DNA from: Mantamonas sphyraenae
Lineage: Eukaryota > CRuMs > Mantamonadidae
Direction: 5' to 3'
Assembly: GCA_026936335.1 (NCBI GenBank)
Contig: JAPMXV010000031.1
Coordinates: 310,001-374,000 of the forward strand
Length of the DNA stretch: 64,000 nt
Part shown: piece by piece, positions 43,470 through 55,191 of the stretch
How the letters are laid out: each line of letters opens with the position of its first letter
Numbering within the stretch: position 1 is the first letter of the stretch
The notes under the pieces: generated by a model
What the model saw: the letters and a program-made list of their open reading frames with translations, nothing else
Database searches by the model: none
Told to the model about the DNA's origin: nothing
Made by a program: the position numbers and the translations under genes

Positions 43470-46337
43470 TCAAATTGCCTCGTGGTTGACTTTGCCAAAC
43501 AGTGACACAAACTCAGACATATCCACAGGCAGGTCTGGCTGGTAAGCAGCACTGAGACCGGCCTGGATGAGCTGGAGCGTGCGCATGCCCGACCCAGTGA
43601 GGGGTTTCACCGCTTCGTACACCATGGCTGCTGTCACTGGTGCCTCCAGACTCGCCACGGCACTGTACACGCGTGCATTGCAGCTTTGGATGTGTTGGAT
43701 CACTCTCCACCGCAGCACATGGGCAAAGCGCAGGCTGGGAAGCTGCTGCGCACGCACAAGCTGGCCAGGAATGGCCACCACCAGACTGCGGATCTCGTCC
43801 TTGGACCAGGAAGGGAGCAACACACACAGCTGTTCGTTGAAACTGCGCTTCTTCACCCTGCCTTGTCCGTCCTGGTCCATCGCTGTGCACATGCTCTGCA
43901 CACGTGCCATCTGCACGTTCATCTCCCACACCGCAGATACACTCAGACGCTCCTGCAGCACAGCCAGAAACATCGCTGCCTCACTGTGCTTGTGCTGCAC
44001 GCTTTCCAGACTCGCCACCATGTTGCTCATCGTGTGCTGCGCCCCACGACGACTCGGTTTGGAACTCGTTTGCACAGCCACCAGATGTGCCATCGCGTCG
44101 TCTGCAAACCCACTGCTCTCTCCCACCGCACGTGCCATTTCCTGTGCCGTCTGCCTGTCCCTTCGCATCGCCTCTTCCAACACCTTGCGCTTCCTCGCCG
44201 CCGCCTTTTTCCCGCCTCGTTTCTTGCTCACTCCCTGTGCCTTTCCTTTGCCACTGTGGCTGCTACTGTTGCTACTGTTGCTACTGCTGCTGCTGCTGCC
44301 ACCCCCATCCATCGCAGCTTCCTTGTCCTGCATGTGTGGCTGATCTTTTGGCCACACGACATAGTCCTTGTCCAACAAGCCCACCTCCTCTTTGCTGGGC
44401 CACACTTCTCTCATCTCCAACCCCAACGCCTCCATCTTTAGCGCACTCACGTCTCGCAACATGTCCAACACCTGCTCCACCTCCAGCCTGCGGTTGGCCA
44501 TCACATCGCTTGTGCGCAGCCACATCGGCGCCTGTGGAACATCTCCCCATCCCACAATCGAGGGTGCATCCACCCACATTGAATCTCCACCTGCGATTGC
44601 ACCTCCGCTTTCGTGTGAGCCTCCACTGGCAACGGAACTCAGCGACAGCCTCTTCATGGGCGATCCAACACTCTCTGTCGTCTCCACATTCAGCCCCTGT
44701 CCACACGCCATGTCGACCAAATCGCGCATCACAGCAAGCGTGGATCCCTCTCCGGCCAGCTGAGGCAATCGGGAAAACACTTCGGCCTCGTGATCTGGAC
44801 GAGGCGTCAACGATGGCATCTGCTCCTTCAGAGCATCCAACTCTGCCTGCAATGCCTCGCTGTGTGACGTCAACTCGCGTGTGCGATTGCGATGCGCACG
44901 CAACGCGTTGTCCTTTGCCAGCAGCTGCGCTTTGACCAGATTCAGATTCTTGCGCGTATTTTCAAGCTCCTGCAATGGCACCAGCTCCTTTGTTTCGTAT
45001 CTCAGTTGTGACAGCGCCTCCATACTCTCTGCCAGCTGTTCGTTGAGCCGCGTGATCGCCGCCTGCTTGTGTTCCACCTGCTGTTTGCCCTCGTGGTACT
45101 GTTCCCGCATCTCGTCCACCTTGCGCAAGGCTCCCACGTGTTTCAGTTGCAACTGATGAAACGCATCGCTCAATCGTTCGTGTTCCGTCTCCCGCCTGGC
45201 CAACTCCTCCTTGTGTGACTCGGCCAGCTTTGTCAGTGCCTCGATTGTCTGTTGGTGTTCCTCCGACGTCCGTGCCATCGACGCCGCGTTCTTGTCCAAC
45301 AGCGTCACCCTTTGGCTAAACTCCACACCCATACGTGCCAGCCGCGACTGCGTCTCCTCCTTCTGCCTGTGCAACTCCATCTTGTCCTGTTCCAGCCTCT
45401 GACACAGTGCATAGTACGGCTGTCGGCTGTAGTATGGCGCCTGTGACGACGACGTTGTGTGCGACCGTGTATAAATAACCTCTTGCAGCACCTCCTGCAG
45501 TCGTGTCAGGAACTGCTTCGTCTCCCCGTCCGTTTCCTCCACAAACTCGCCAAACACACCCCACACAGCGTGCAGCGTCTCCACAGGCAGATCTTGCTGG
45601 CCCAATTCCACATCCGTCAGCAGATCACAAAGACGCTGGTCAAGCGCGAGTGTTGTCGAGCGGAATTTGGAGGTGGAGGTGGTTCCCCCGCCTCCACCGT
45701 CCCCGCCCTGTGTGCTCTTCTTTGGGCTCGGTTTCTTCTTCTTGCTCAACACCGCCCTCCTCTTGCTGCCCCCTACAATGTCTCCCGGAGTGTAGAACGA
45801 GTTGGTGACTGTCGACCAGCGCTGCTGCGGGCTGTTTTGCGCGTGCCGCAGCGCCAACGTGGTCGACTCGCTTTCAGGCCGCTCCAAATCATCCATCCAC
45901 GATTCCACAGCCTCCTCACGCTCCTCATGCAGCGAACGCACATCGTGTCGACTTCCAGACGCAGACTGTGCTCGTTCCAAGATCTGCTCCACGCTCAGGG
46001 GCGACGCCTTGATGGGCCTGCCGTCTGGTGTGCGAAACCCGGGCGACGGACGGTAGTTGGCCAATGCCTGCACACTCTTGGCACGCTTGGACATGGATTG
46101 CGATGTGGAAGAGCGTTTGAAGCCCGACGATGACGATGGTGACGTTGTGGACGAGCCAAACGTCTCGGCAAAAGTCTTGCCCTTCCGCAGCCGTCGCACC
46201 CCAGGGCTGCCCCCGCCACCTTCACCACGGTTGCTCCCGGGAGATGAGTCACTCCCCATTATGAATTGGTTCACACGAGCCACCTGCCAATCAAAGTCCT
46301 CGCCGTTGTCATCCATGATGTTGTTTGCACGCGCCAT
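43470..46337 (-). CDS. large coiled-coil protein
   Basis: Single exon, 955 residues from the Met at 46337. The frame extends further upstream to 46511, but those codons overlap the first exon of cyclophilin-40 on the other strand. MDDNGED at 46316 is another possible start. Residues ~15-190 are Ser/Gly/Arg-rich. A DUF-like region near 230-310 is followed by long coiled coil, a Ser/Lys-rich linker (KKRGGKKAAARKRK) and a C-terminal globular region with an EF-hand-like stretch (MDQDGQGRV). I do not recognise an orthologue. A flagellar or centrosomal role would fit the composition but is not shown. Confidence 0.75.
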   Translation of the reverse strand: MARANNIMDDNGEDFDWQVARVNQFIMGSDSSPGSNRGEGGGGSPGVRRLRKGKTFAETFGSSTTSPSSSSGFKRSSTSQSMSKRAKSVQALANYRPSPGFRTPDGRPIKASPLSVEQILERAQSASGSRHDVRSLHEEREEAVESWMDDLERPESESTTLALRHAQNSPQQRWSTVTNSFYTPGDIVGGSKRRAVLSKKKKPSPKKSTQGGDGGGGGTTSTSKFRSTTLALDQRLCDLLTDVELGQQDLPVETLHAVWGVFGEFVEETDGETKQFLTRLQEVLQEVIYTRSHTTSSSQAPYYSRQPYYALCQRLEQDKMELHRQKEETQSRLARMGVEFSQRVTLLDKNAASMARTSEEHQQTIEALTKLAESHKEELARRETEHERLSDAFHQLQLKHVGALRKVDEMREQYHEGKQQVEHKQAAITRLNEQLAESMEALSQLRYETKELVPLQELENTRKNLNLVKAQLLAKDNALRAHRNRTRELTSHSEALQAELDALKEQMPSLTPRPDHEAEVFSRLPQLAGEGSTLAVMRDLVDMACGQGLNVETTESVGSPMKRLSLSSVASGGSHESGGAIAGGDSMWVDAPSIVGWGDVPQAPMWLRTSDVMANRRLEVEQVLDMLRDVSALKMEALGLEMREVWPSKEEVGLLDKDYVVWPKDQPHMQDKEAAMDGGGSSSSSSNSSNSSSHSGKGKAQGVSKKRGGKKAAARKRKVLEEAMRRDRQTAQEMARAVGESSGFADDAMAHLVAVQTSSKPSRRGAQHTMSNMVASLESVQHKHSEAAMFLAVLQERLSVSAVWEMNVQMARVQSMCTAMDQDGQGRVKKRSFNEQLCVLLPSWSKDEIRSLVVAIPGQLVRAQQLPSLRFAHVLRWRVIQHIQSCNARVYSAVASLEAPVTAAMVYEAVKPLTGSGMRTLQLIQAGLSAAYQPDLPVDMSEFVSLFGKVNHEAI

Positions 46338-46377
46338 CGCACCCCACCGAATCAAGCGAAGTTTCTGTTGTCCATCC

Positions 46378-47683
46378 ATGAGCGTTTCTCGACCGCGTGT
46401 GTTCTTTGATGTGTCCATCGGCAACGAAGATGGTAGGATGTGCAGGCGGTGTGGCGAGGGAGGGAGCCCTTGGAAAGGCGGAAAGGGCGGAAATTCTTCA
46501 AGCATCCTCATCGCTCACACTCGTGGTTTTCATCCCCACGCTCGCGTGGCTTCTCCAATGGGCATGCAGTTGGCCGAGTGGTGTTTGAGTTGTACTCGGA
46601 CATTGTGCCCAAGACGGCAGAGAACTTCCGAGCCCTGTGCACAGGTAAGCGGGTGGCTCGGGGCGTCGTGCATGAACGGAAAGACGACAACGACGACGCC
46701 GGAGCGAAAGCGGGTTTCTGACACGGTCGGCGCGATGCACAGGCGAAAAGGGCACAGGAAAGCTGGGCAAGCCGCTGCACTACAAAGGCTGCCCGTTCCA
46801 CCGCATCATCCCTGGGTTCATGGTGCAAGGAGGCGACTTTACGGCGCAGAACGGCACAGGCGGCGAAAGCATCTACGGGGAGAAGTTTGAAGACGAGAAC
46901 TTTGAGGAGAAGCACACCGGGGCAGGGTTGCTGTCCATGGCCAATGCTGGCGCAGGCACCAACGGCAGTCAGTTCTTCATCACAGTGGCCAAGACAGAGT
47001 GGTTGGACAACAAGCACGTGGTGTTTGGCCGTGTGCTGAAAGGCATGGACACCGTGCGTCTTCTGGAGGAACAGGGTTCACGCGACGGTGCCACGTCTGC
47101 CCTCTGCTACATCCGCGACTGCGGTGAGCTGAGTGAAGGGGAGGACGACGGTGTGGCCGATCCCGAGGACGGCGATCCATACCCGTTGTTCCCGGCAGAC
47201 ATGGAAACACCCATCGAAACCACCGAAGAGACCATTGCGGTGGCCACCCAGATCAAAAACTACGGCAACAAGTTGTACAAGGCCAAGGATTACGCAGGCG
47301 CCGTCAAGAAGTACAGCAAGGCGCTGCGCTACATCAAGGCCGACTACCCGGGACCCGAGGAGGTGGAAGCCTTCAACGCACTCAAGGCCAGTGTGCTGCT
47401 GAATCGTGCGGCATGCCAGCTTGCTCAGAAGCAGTATGAGCCTGTGATTGAGTCCTGCGACGCGGCCCTGGAGATCGACGACACGCTGTCCAAGGCATAC
47501 TTCCGTCGTGGAAAGGCCCTGTTTGCCACGGGGGCCCTGGACAAGGCCCTTGCGGACATTGACCGATGCCTGGAGCTCAACGGTGACGACTCGGCCGTAC
47601 TGAAAGAGAAGAAGCGCATCCAGGCAGCACTGGATCGCGAACGGAAGGAGGAAGAGGACATGTACGCGGCCATGTTTGAATGA
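46378..47683 (+). CDS. PPID: cyclophilin-40 peptidyl-prolyl isomerase with TPR domain
   Basis: Three exons (46378-46432, 46570-46644, 46743-47683) give 356 residues. The N-terminal cyclophilin domain reads [67 protein letters not shown] and [23 protein letters not shown]. It retains catalytic Arg/Phe/Gln residues and the Trp of the cyclosporin site. Three TPR motifs follow ([57 protein letters not shown]), which bind the C-terminus of Hsp90. Length matches human PPID (370). The start is 40 bp from the divergent coiled-coil gene. Confidence 0.95.
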
Positions 47684-47794
47684 GTGGATACAAGAGGGAA
47701 GGAGGGAGGGGGGGGGATGGGGAGTGTGCACATGGATGTGTGTGTGCGTGTGGAAGGACCGCGGGAGACACCCCAACAAAAACCGACTCTGCAG

Positions 47795-50700
47795 ATGTCC
47801 GAGGCCAAAGAAACAGGGACAGCCGCAGCAGCGGCAGCAACAAAGGTTGGTGGAGGTGCAGTGGACGACGAGTACGAGTCGTCGGACTTTGAAGAGGAGG
47901 AAACGGAAGCGGAGATGACGGATGAGTCCTCGTCGCCGGCCAAGAGCGCACGCAGCACGACAGGAGGAACGAAGGAGAAGCAAGGCCAGGAGAGCAGCAA
48001 TACAACAAACGAACCAACGACGAGTGAGGCGAACAAATCGTCAGAAGGAGCACAAGAGGCACAGGGGGAGGGGCAAGAAGAGGACGAGGACGAGGACGAG
48101 GACGAAGATGAAGAGCAAGACGAAACGGACGACGGAGCAGCGAGCGAAACCGCGGCGAGCACAAAGAGCAGTGCTCGACCGGACCTGAAACTGGACCTGG
48201 ATCCGCTACAGAACAAGCCGACACAGATGAGTGAGCACGAAGCGTACCAGGCATACCCAAGGTGAGTGCGGAGCGGCGGCGGGCAGGGGTTGGGTGAAGG
48301 TCGACTGCTTTTGTGGCAGGGAGCACACACATACGAGGCCATGCACTCAGCAAGGGAACAGGCCCTTACAAGAACATGTGTGGGACACTGACACCCAATT
48401 GGGCTCGGGGCGATGCGCAACGGACGGTGGCTGGGGCGGGGGCGAACGTGGGAACGGATTGGCGAAAACGGTCAGCGCGCGCACGGACGATTCGGAGTGG
48501 AGCGAAGGGGTGGGCCAGGAGATCGGCGGCGGAGATGGCATCCAAACGATTGTGGACCAGTTTGACCCCAGCAGCGTTGATGAGGGCAACGTGGAGATGC
48601 AGCTGCAGGACATGGTGCGCGAGTATCTGCGCTACCACGAAATGACCGCCAGCCTGCACGCTTTCGACGAGGACTTGCTGCAGCAAAACGTAGGTGATGG
48701 CACACACAGCCTGTCGCATGTATTCCTGCACGCCTTTGTGTCACAGTGTGCCCGCGTCGTCCTCATGGCAAGCGACAGCAAGAAAGGGAACGAGAACACT
48801 GACGCCCGCAACCCGGGAATCGTTCACCTCACCCTCCACAGATCAAGTCAGGTCAGGTGCAGCCAAAGGACGTTGTGATTGAACAGTTCCTGTTTGCGTT
48901 TGACACGGGAGACTACCAAGAGGTGCTGGAGCTGTGGGAAACGCATGTGCCAGCGATGATCCGACACAGCGATCCCACGTGTTTGAAGATCGAGTTTTAC
49001 GTGCACATTTTCATGGCGATTTTCCCGCTGCTTGCGCAACGTGCAGGCATACGGTTCAAGTACGGCGTGGAAAAGACGATGGCCATCTTCAAGACGTTTC
49101 TGGAGACGCGTGGGGCGATCCTGGCAAAGACGTCTGAGTTTCTGCAGTTCTATGCACTGCCGTTTATTGACAATGTGGAGCAGCATCCTGCGTTCAAGGA
49201 GCTGTTTGCGCCACAGTGGGCCACGGCGTTGCGTGCTCGCCTGTTGCGTTTCCTGGACATGAGCATCAAGCCCATGAGCAAGCCGATGCTGTACAACCTG
49301 CTCATGCACAACGCCGGCTACACGCGCAACACCCAACACATGGTGGAAAACACCCAGGGCGAGGTGCATTCCCTCTCGCAAAAGCTGGCCGACGCCGAGC
49401 GGCGCGAACTGCAGCTCAAGCAGGCGTTCCTGACACGCATCGAAAACTTCCAGCAGGACTACAACGCCGTGTTTGCCATTGCCGCTGAGCTCATCGACGT
49501 GTTGGCCATCACACGTGAAGGCAAGGTGGTCAACGAGGAGTACCTGCGCTACGTGGCCTCCAAGCTGAGCCGCTACGACTTGGGCTACGGCGCCGCCACG
49601 CCACGCTCCGCTCGTGGCGGCAACGCTGCCGCCCCGTCGCCTCGCAACAACGGCCCTCCCACAGGCAGGAGCGTGGGGGGTCCAGGAGGAGGACAGCAAG
49701 GCGACGTGGGTGCTGGTGAGGGTGGCGGACAACGGCGTGTGCAGCGGCCGCCTTCGCGCTCGAAACCGCCGCGAAACACAGGCGGACCCGGACCCGGAGG
49801 GGAGTATGGAGAAGAGGGACGAGGAGGAGGACGAGGCAGCAGTAGCAGCAGGATGGGAGGCGGTGGAGGGATGTCAAGTGCCAGCGTGACAAGCACACGG
49901 GGTGCTGGTGGTGCGGGTGGAGTGCGAGACAGTGGGGCAAGTCTGTACGCGGGTGCCGGTGCCGGTGGTGGCAACATGCGTGGACAGCCGCGCAGGTCGG
50001 CCATTCTTGCAGCGTTGGATTACCGCAAGCTGAAGTTTGATCTGTTGGACAGCAACGACGAAAACAAGATTCTGATCCTGCAGGCGCTGCGCTGGCGGCT
50101 GACCAAGTCGCAAGCGGGCAGATCGCGCAGGAGGGTGATGCAAACGTACATTCAGAACGATCTGCTGTGCTGTGGCAAGGAACAGGAGTTGAAGGAGCTG
50201 GAAGACTTGTTGCCCTCGCTGGTGGGTGCCGAAGACATGGATTTGCAAACGTATGCGCTGTGGCTGGTCAACACAATGGCATCGGAGTCGTTTGGACGCA
50301 CGTACCTGCTGCAGCACCACAAACTGGTGTCGTCGCTGTGCCAGGTGATGTTTGGCGAGGTGGACGACACGTTGGTGCGACAAAACGCGCTGGGGTCGCT
50401 GCAAAAGGTGTCGTTGCGTCGCAAGGCCCAGGAGGAGATGATTGGGCTGGGTATGATCCAGTGGCTGGTGAGCATCCTGCACCAGACCGAGCTGCTGAGC
50501 GACTACACCATCGAGTATGCGACGGCGCTGCTGATGAACCTGAGCCTGCGCACCATGGGCAAGCGTGTGTGCGAAGACGAGGGTCTGGACATCCTGACAC
50601 TGCTCAACGACATGCTGGAGCACGAAAACATGCAAGTGCGTGCGTACATCAACGGCACGCTGTACTCGGTGCTGTCGCGGCAACCGCTGAAGGAGCGTGC

Positions 50701-51511
50701 CAAGGAGTTGGGCCTGGACGGCATCCTGGAATACTTGATGGGTCGGTCGGACGAAACGATGGCAAAGCAACTGTCGTTCATTGCCAAGCAACTGTCGGAG
50801 CCTGCGGACGAACGGCTGGAGAGCGACGACGAGGACGAAGACGAGGAGGACGAGGAGTTTGAGGACGAGGACGAAGACATGGAGTTTTACGACGAAGACG
50901 AAACGTACCACAATCCACACGGGCTGCCTCAGGGTGAAGAGCTGCTGTGCGGTCAGTACCTGGCCAACACGGAGGATGCGCTGGAAGAGACGCAAAAGGT
51001 GAATGTGGTGCTCGCCGTGGAAGAGCAGCGGCAGATGGCACTGCGCAAGAGCATGGAGTCGATGTCACACAGCGGAGAAGGTGGAGGCCGTGGTGGTGGT
51101 GCTGGTGGTGCTGGTGGGTCACAAGGAGCGGGTGGGGACGCCGGTGGCAAGAGTGCACCGTTGCACAGACCCACCACGCCACGCAACAACACACAGCCGG
51201 AAGATCCTTTTACGGCAAACCGATCGCTGTTGCGAACGCCGCCGACGTCGACGTCGTCGTCGAGCACGCTGAGCAGAAGCTTCATGTCTGAGGGCGGAGG
51301 CGGCGGCAAGAGGCGAGCACGGTTGGACATGGACGACACCAGTCGGTCTGTGGAGAAGCCAAGTCGAAAGACATTGCAAAAGGCAGTGGCCAAGGAAGAG
51401 AATGTGGACGAGAAGCGGATCAACGAGTTGGAGGAAGAGTACGTCAATGCGTTTGCCACCCGATCACGCGTGGCACGCACCCCACAGGCTGGACAGAGGC
51501 GAGTACGATGA
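47795..51511 (+). CDS. ARMC9: ARMC9-type LisH/armadillo protein
   Basis: Three exons (47795-48261, 48320-48689, 48842-51511) give a 1,168-residue model. A ~250-residue acidic, low-complexity extension precedes the LisH motif (MVREYLRYHEMTASLHAF). The rest follows human ARMC9 closely: VIEQFLFAFDTGDYQEVLELWE, FLQFYALPFI, HPAFKELF, LQALRWRLTKSQ, LGSLQKVSLRR, LSDYTIEYATALLMNLSLR, LESDDEDEDEEDEE. ARMC9 is a ciliary base/tip protein (Joubert syndrome in humans). A Gly/Arg-rich insert lies near residues 530-660 and a disordered tail at the end. The first exon could belong to a separate small gene, since its frame stops at the donor (48265). The phase-correct joint and the lack of another upstream Met favour one gene. 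Confidence 0.88.
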
Positions 51512-51605
51512 TGGTGATGATGGGAATGGCTGGGTGGTGTGTGCAGTGAGTGGAACAGGCGCAGACGCGCGCGTGCACACACACTCCACCACCACCCCAG
51601 GCACA

Positions 51606-53275
51606 ATGGACCTCAAGGGCAATGAATATGAACGCAAACGGAGGGAGAACATGCTGGCGAACGAAAAGATGTTGCAGGAGCTGGAGTTGGCACAGATGAG
51701 TGAGGGCCTGTTTGAAACGGGAGGCGGAGGCGGAGGTGGTGGCAAACGCAAGGGCCGTGCACGTGCCAGTGGGACCAAAAGGCAGCGTGTGGCAGACACG
51801 GTGCCCACAAGGCGCTCGGCACGGCTGTCGAAACAGGAGGAGGACAAAAAGGAGGAACTGGTGTCGCTTCCGGACGATTTCGACGACCGCAAGGTGAGCT
51901 TGGCCAAGGCGAAGCGGCAGGTGCCTGCAGAACGCATGCTGGGACCAGTGGAGATGGCCGATGTGGTGTGGAACCATCGACGTGGGACGGCACATGCGTT
52001 TGTTCAAGACGTGGTGCTGCCTCTGGGCGGAGCCTGGAGTGCAACGACGGACACGCCCCTGGCTGATCAGGCCGGCTACAAACTTGTGCCCAGTGTCAAG
52101 GCGGTGGACAAGCGGCCCTTTAGCATTGCGTTCCATCCGTCGACCGACCGTCTCATTGCCATTGCAGGCGACAAAACCGGCCAGTTGGGCTTCTGGTTGC
52201 ACAGTCCCGACGGGTTCTCGGGATTCAGCAGCTCGTCGTCGTCGTCGTCCTCCTCCTCCGTGCAAAAGTCGCCGGCGAAGAAAGGCAAGAAAGAGGAGGA
52301 AGAGGAGGCCAAAGGAAAGCAGGGAGAAGAGATCCAAGACAAGAAAGGGGAGGGGGAGAGGACGAGTTGGACGAGGATGGGGTTTCGGACGACGAAAACG
52401 ATGTGGAGCGGACAATTCTCAAGTTGCAGCCTCACACACGAGTGATCAGCGCCATCCAATGCTCGCCTTTGGACGGCAACCGAGTGTTTACATGTGGATA
52501 CGACGGCGTGGTGCGTTACACGGACATGGAGAAGGAGGTGTTTGTGCAGGTGTACAGCACGCCAGACGATTGGCGTGCGGTGTGTCTCACCTCGCTTGAG
52601 ATGGTGGGTGGGTCGCCACACACAATGATGTGCTCGACCAACCAGGGTGCAGTGGCCCTGTTGGACGACCGAGAGGACGGAAGCAAGGTGAAATGGCACG
52701 ATTTGCACGATCGCAAGATTGGCCAGCTGGCGTGCCATCCCACACACGAGCAACTGATGCTCACGTCGTCTCTGGACACAACCATTTGTCTGTGGGATCG
52801 TCGCAAGTTGAACAAGGAGCCGCTGCTGACGCTGGATGGGCAGAGCAAGGCATCGAATGGGATTGCGTTTTCTCCACTCACAGGCACGCGCATCACCTCT
52901 GTGTGTTATGACGACTATGTGCGAGTGTGGGACTTTGATCCAGGTGCGTCCAAGGTGGGCAAGGCACGGCAACTGAAACACAACAACAACACAGGCCGCT
53001 GGGTCACGCCGTTCAAGATTGGGTTTGATCTCAAGGACGAAACACGTATTTTGGTGGGAAACATGCGCCGTGCAGTGGATATCTTTGTGTTGGAGGAATA
53101 CTCGGGCAAGGTGGACACCAAGAAGGGACCTGTGGTCAAGGAGATGTTGCAGCTGGCGGACGAGGAGGAGTTTACAGCCATCCCGTCGCTCAACGCCACC
53201 CATCCGTCGCTGGATGCCATTGCATGTGCCACCGCAAGTGGACGCACGTACATGTGGCTTGGTAAAGGTTTCTGA
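51606..53275 (+). CDS. WDR76: WDR76/Cmr1-type WD40 protein with an apparent frameshift
   Basis: Two overlapping frames together encode one WD40 protein. The first (51606-52445) starts MDLKGNEYERKRRENMLAN, the typical WDR76/Cmr1 N-terminus, and reaches IAGDKTGQLGFW and an acidic/Lys linker. The second frame (from ~52350 to 53275) continues with VISAIQCSPLDG, CGYDGVVRYTD, DTTICLWDRRK and CYDDYVRVWDFD. The switch falls in a purine tract with a run of five Gs near 52345-52360 and requires one extra base. No plausible intron exists there. This is either a sequencing/assembly indel or a real frameshift. The family binds chromatin and damaged DNA and is a stress-granule/INQ component in yeast. Confidence 0.8.
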
Positions 53276-53289
53276 GAGGCAATCTTTGT

Positions 53290-55059
53290 TCATTGACTCG
53301 TTGCCGGCACCAACACCTGCGCCTTGTTCTTGCCTCCCTTTTCACGCAGAATGGCCTCCATGCCCTGCTTGTTCAACTCCACCAGCAGTTCCAACACAGT
53401 GCCTTCGCTGGCCGGCAATTCCAGTGTGCACACCTTGACCATGTTGCGCTTGTCCTGGCCGTGAAACAGATCGATGCTTGCGCCCTTGGCCGATGCGCGC
53501 ACTCCCACACGTGCCCTGCATGGAAGCACCGTATCCTTTTCCACCAGCACATGTACGTTGCCCTCCTTGTCCATTGTGCTGATGGCCTGCGGCAGCGCTG
53601 CAAACGGCACCACAGCACCGTCCAGATCCGCATCGGGTTGTCCCTCCAGCAGCGACGCCTGTGTGCGTGCAAAATAGGGAGCAAAGTGTGAGTGGGAGTT
53701 TTGAGAAACAAGGGAAGGGCAGTGTGAAGACGGGTGCAAGGCAGTTGCTACCGTACCTGAATGGCTGCACCCATGCTGGGCAGATCTTGCACATTGTTGG
53801 GATTGACCACCTTTGTGTTGGGTCCGAACATGTTGCCCACCGTCGAGGCTATCCTGGGCATGCGTGTGGCGCCGCCAGAAAAGATGAGGAGGTCGACATC
53901 GGCCGGGGTGATGGAGCATTCGTCGAGAAGCGAGGTGACCAGGGCTCGCGTGGCTGCAAGCACGTCAGACGACAGATCCTCAAAGCGGGAACGGCTGATC
54001 TGCGAGTCAAAGTCGATGCCCTCGTGCAACGAGTCGCAGTGGAGGGAGGCCTGTTGGGTTTGCGAGAGAGAGTGCTTGAGATCAATGCACTTTGCACGCA
54101 ATTTGGCCATACTACGCTTGGATTCGGCCAGATCCATGCGTTCCTTGCGTTGGAACTCTTTGGCAAAGTGATTCACCAGCACATCGTCCAGAGCCTTGCC
54201 TGCCACGCCGCGTTTCTCCACCCTGTGTTGCACCTGCATGACGCCCTTGTTTACAAGCACCATGCTTGCGCATGCGCTCTCCCCACCCATCTTCAATACC
54301 AACACCCGGTGTGTGGCTCCCTTGGCCTTCCCTGTGGCTGTTTTGGAGGTGGCACTGCTGCTTCCACTGCTGCTTCCACTGCTGCCACTGCTGCTGCCGC
54401 TCTCGTCTTGCTTCTCTTCCTCCTCCTCCTCGTCCGCATACAGATCCAAGCCCAGTGCACACGCCACAGCGATGGGCTCCTCCACAAATCGCAGCACCGT
54501 CACGCCTGCCTTGCTGGCCGCCTGTGTGAGCATGGTGCGCTGTGCCTTGTCCATGGACGCGGCCACAGAGACCACCGCCTGATCCACCGTGCCTTCCGCG
54601 GCGCTTTCGGCCAACCGTTTCAGCTCGGCAAACACGAGACTGGTCAGTTCCACCGTGCTCATGGTGGTTTCGTGTTTGTCACCCTCCTCGTCGGGCACCA
54701 GCAGCTCGTGCTCCTCCTCTGTGCTGTGCGTCACGCTCTCCAGGCAGCTGTGCGGGTTGCGCCGGGCGTGGCTCTTTGCACCTGCGCCAAACACACACTC
54801 GTCCGGAAGCACCATGCCCAACATGTTGCCAGTCTGGTTCGATCCATCGTCGTTGAGCACCACGTGTGCTCCGTTTTCCTGTGTGACGTGTGTCCGCAAC
54901 AAGCCCGGTTCATCGCGTATCAGCATGCAGGTCGCCCTGGCGTCACACTCACTCACACACACACTCCTGTACCTTGTACAATGCTACACTGAGGTTGGTA
55001 CGGCCAATGGAAATGCCAACAGGCACGCCAGATGCAGCAGATGAGGATGAGGAGGACAT
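53290..55059 (-). CDS. HSPA14: HSPA14/Ssz-like Hsp70
   Basis: Three phase-0 exons (55059-54973, 54878-53757, 53658-53290) give 525 residues. The N-terminal ATPase domain starts VGISIGRTNLSVALYK and continues across the first intron into ENGAHVVLNDDGS. Later motifs are VVSVAASMDKAQ, VLRFVEEPIAVACALG, KEFQRK, IDFDSQISRSRFE, LLIFSGGATRMPRI and SMGAAIQ. The substrate-binding domain is short and lacks the lid, as in HSPA14/Ssz1, which act with J-proteins on ribosomes. A Ser/Glu-rich insert in the ATPase domain (DEEEEEEKQDESGSSSG) is unusual. An upstream in-frame Met at 55104 is possible. Confidence 0.9.
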
Positions 55060-55191
55060 GAACAACCGCCTCTGTCTTTTTGAGTGTGTCGGACTGCGCC
55101 ACATGGTTGTGTGAGAATGAATGGTGAGGTTTACTGAGCACGGTCGTCTCTGGCACTGCTGCCAGTGAGGTGAGTGCTGGCGGTGGGAGCT

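Noticed and set aside
46338-46511. Longer N-terminus for the large coiled-coil protein
   Set aside because: These codons overlap the start and first exon of cyclophilin-40 on the opposite strand, which has clear family sequence.
52260-52350. Small intron to explain the WDR76 frame change
   Set aside because: No donor resembling the GTGAGT/GTAGGT/GTACGT types used elsewhere in the window is present in the linker.
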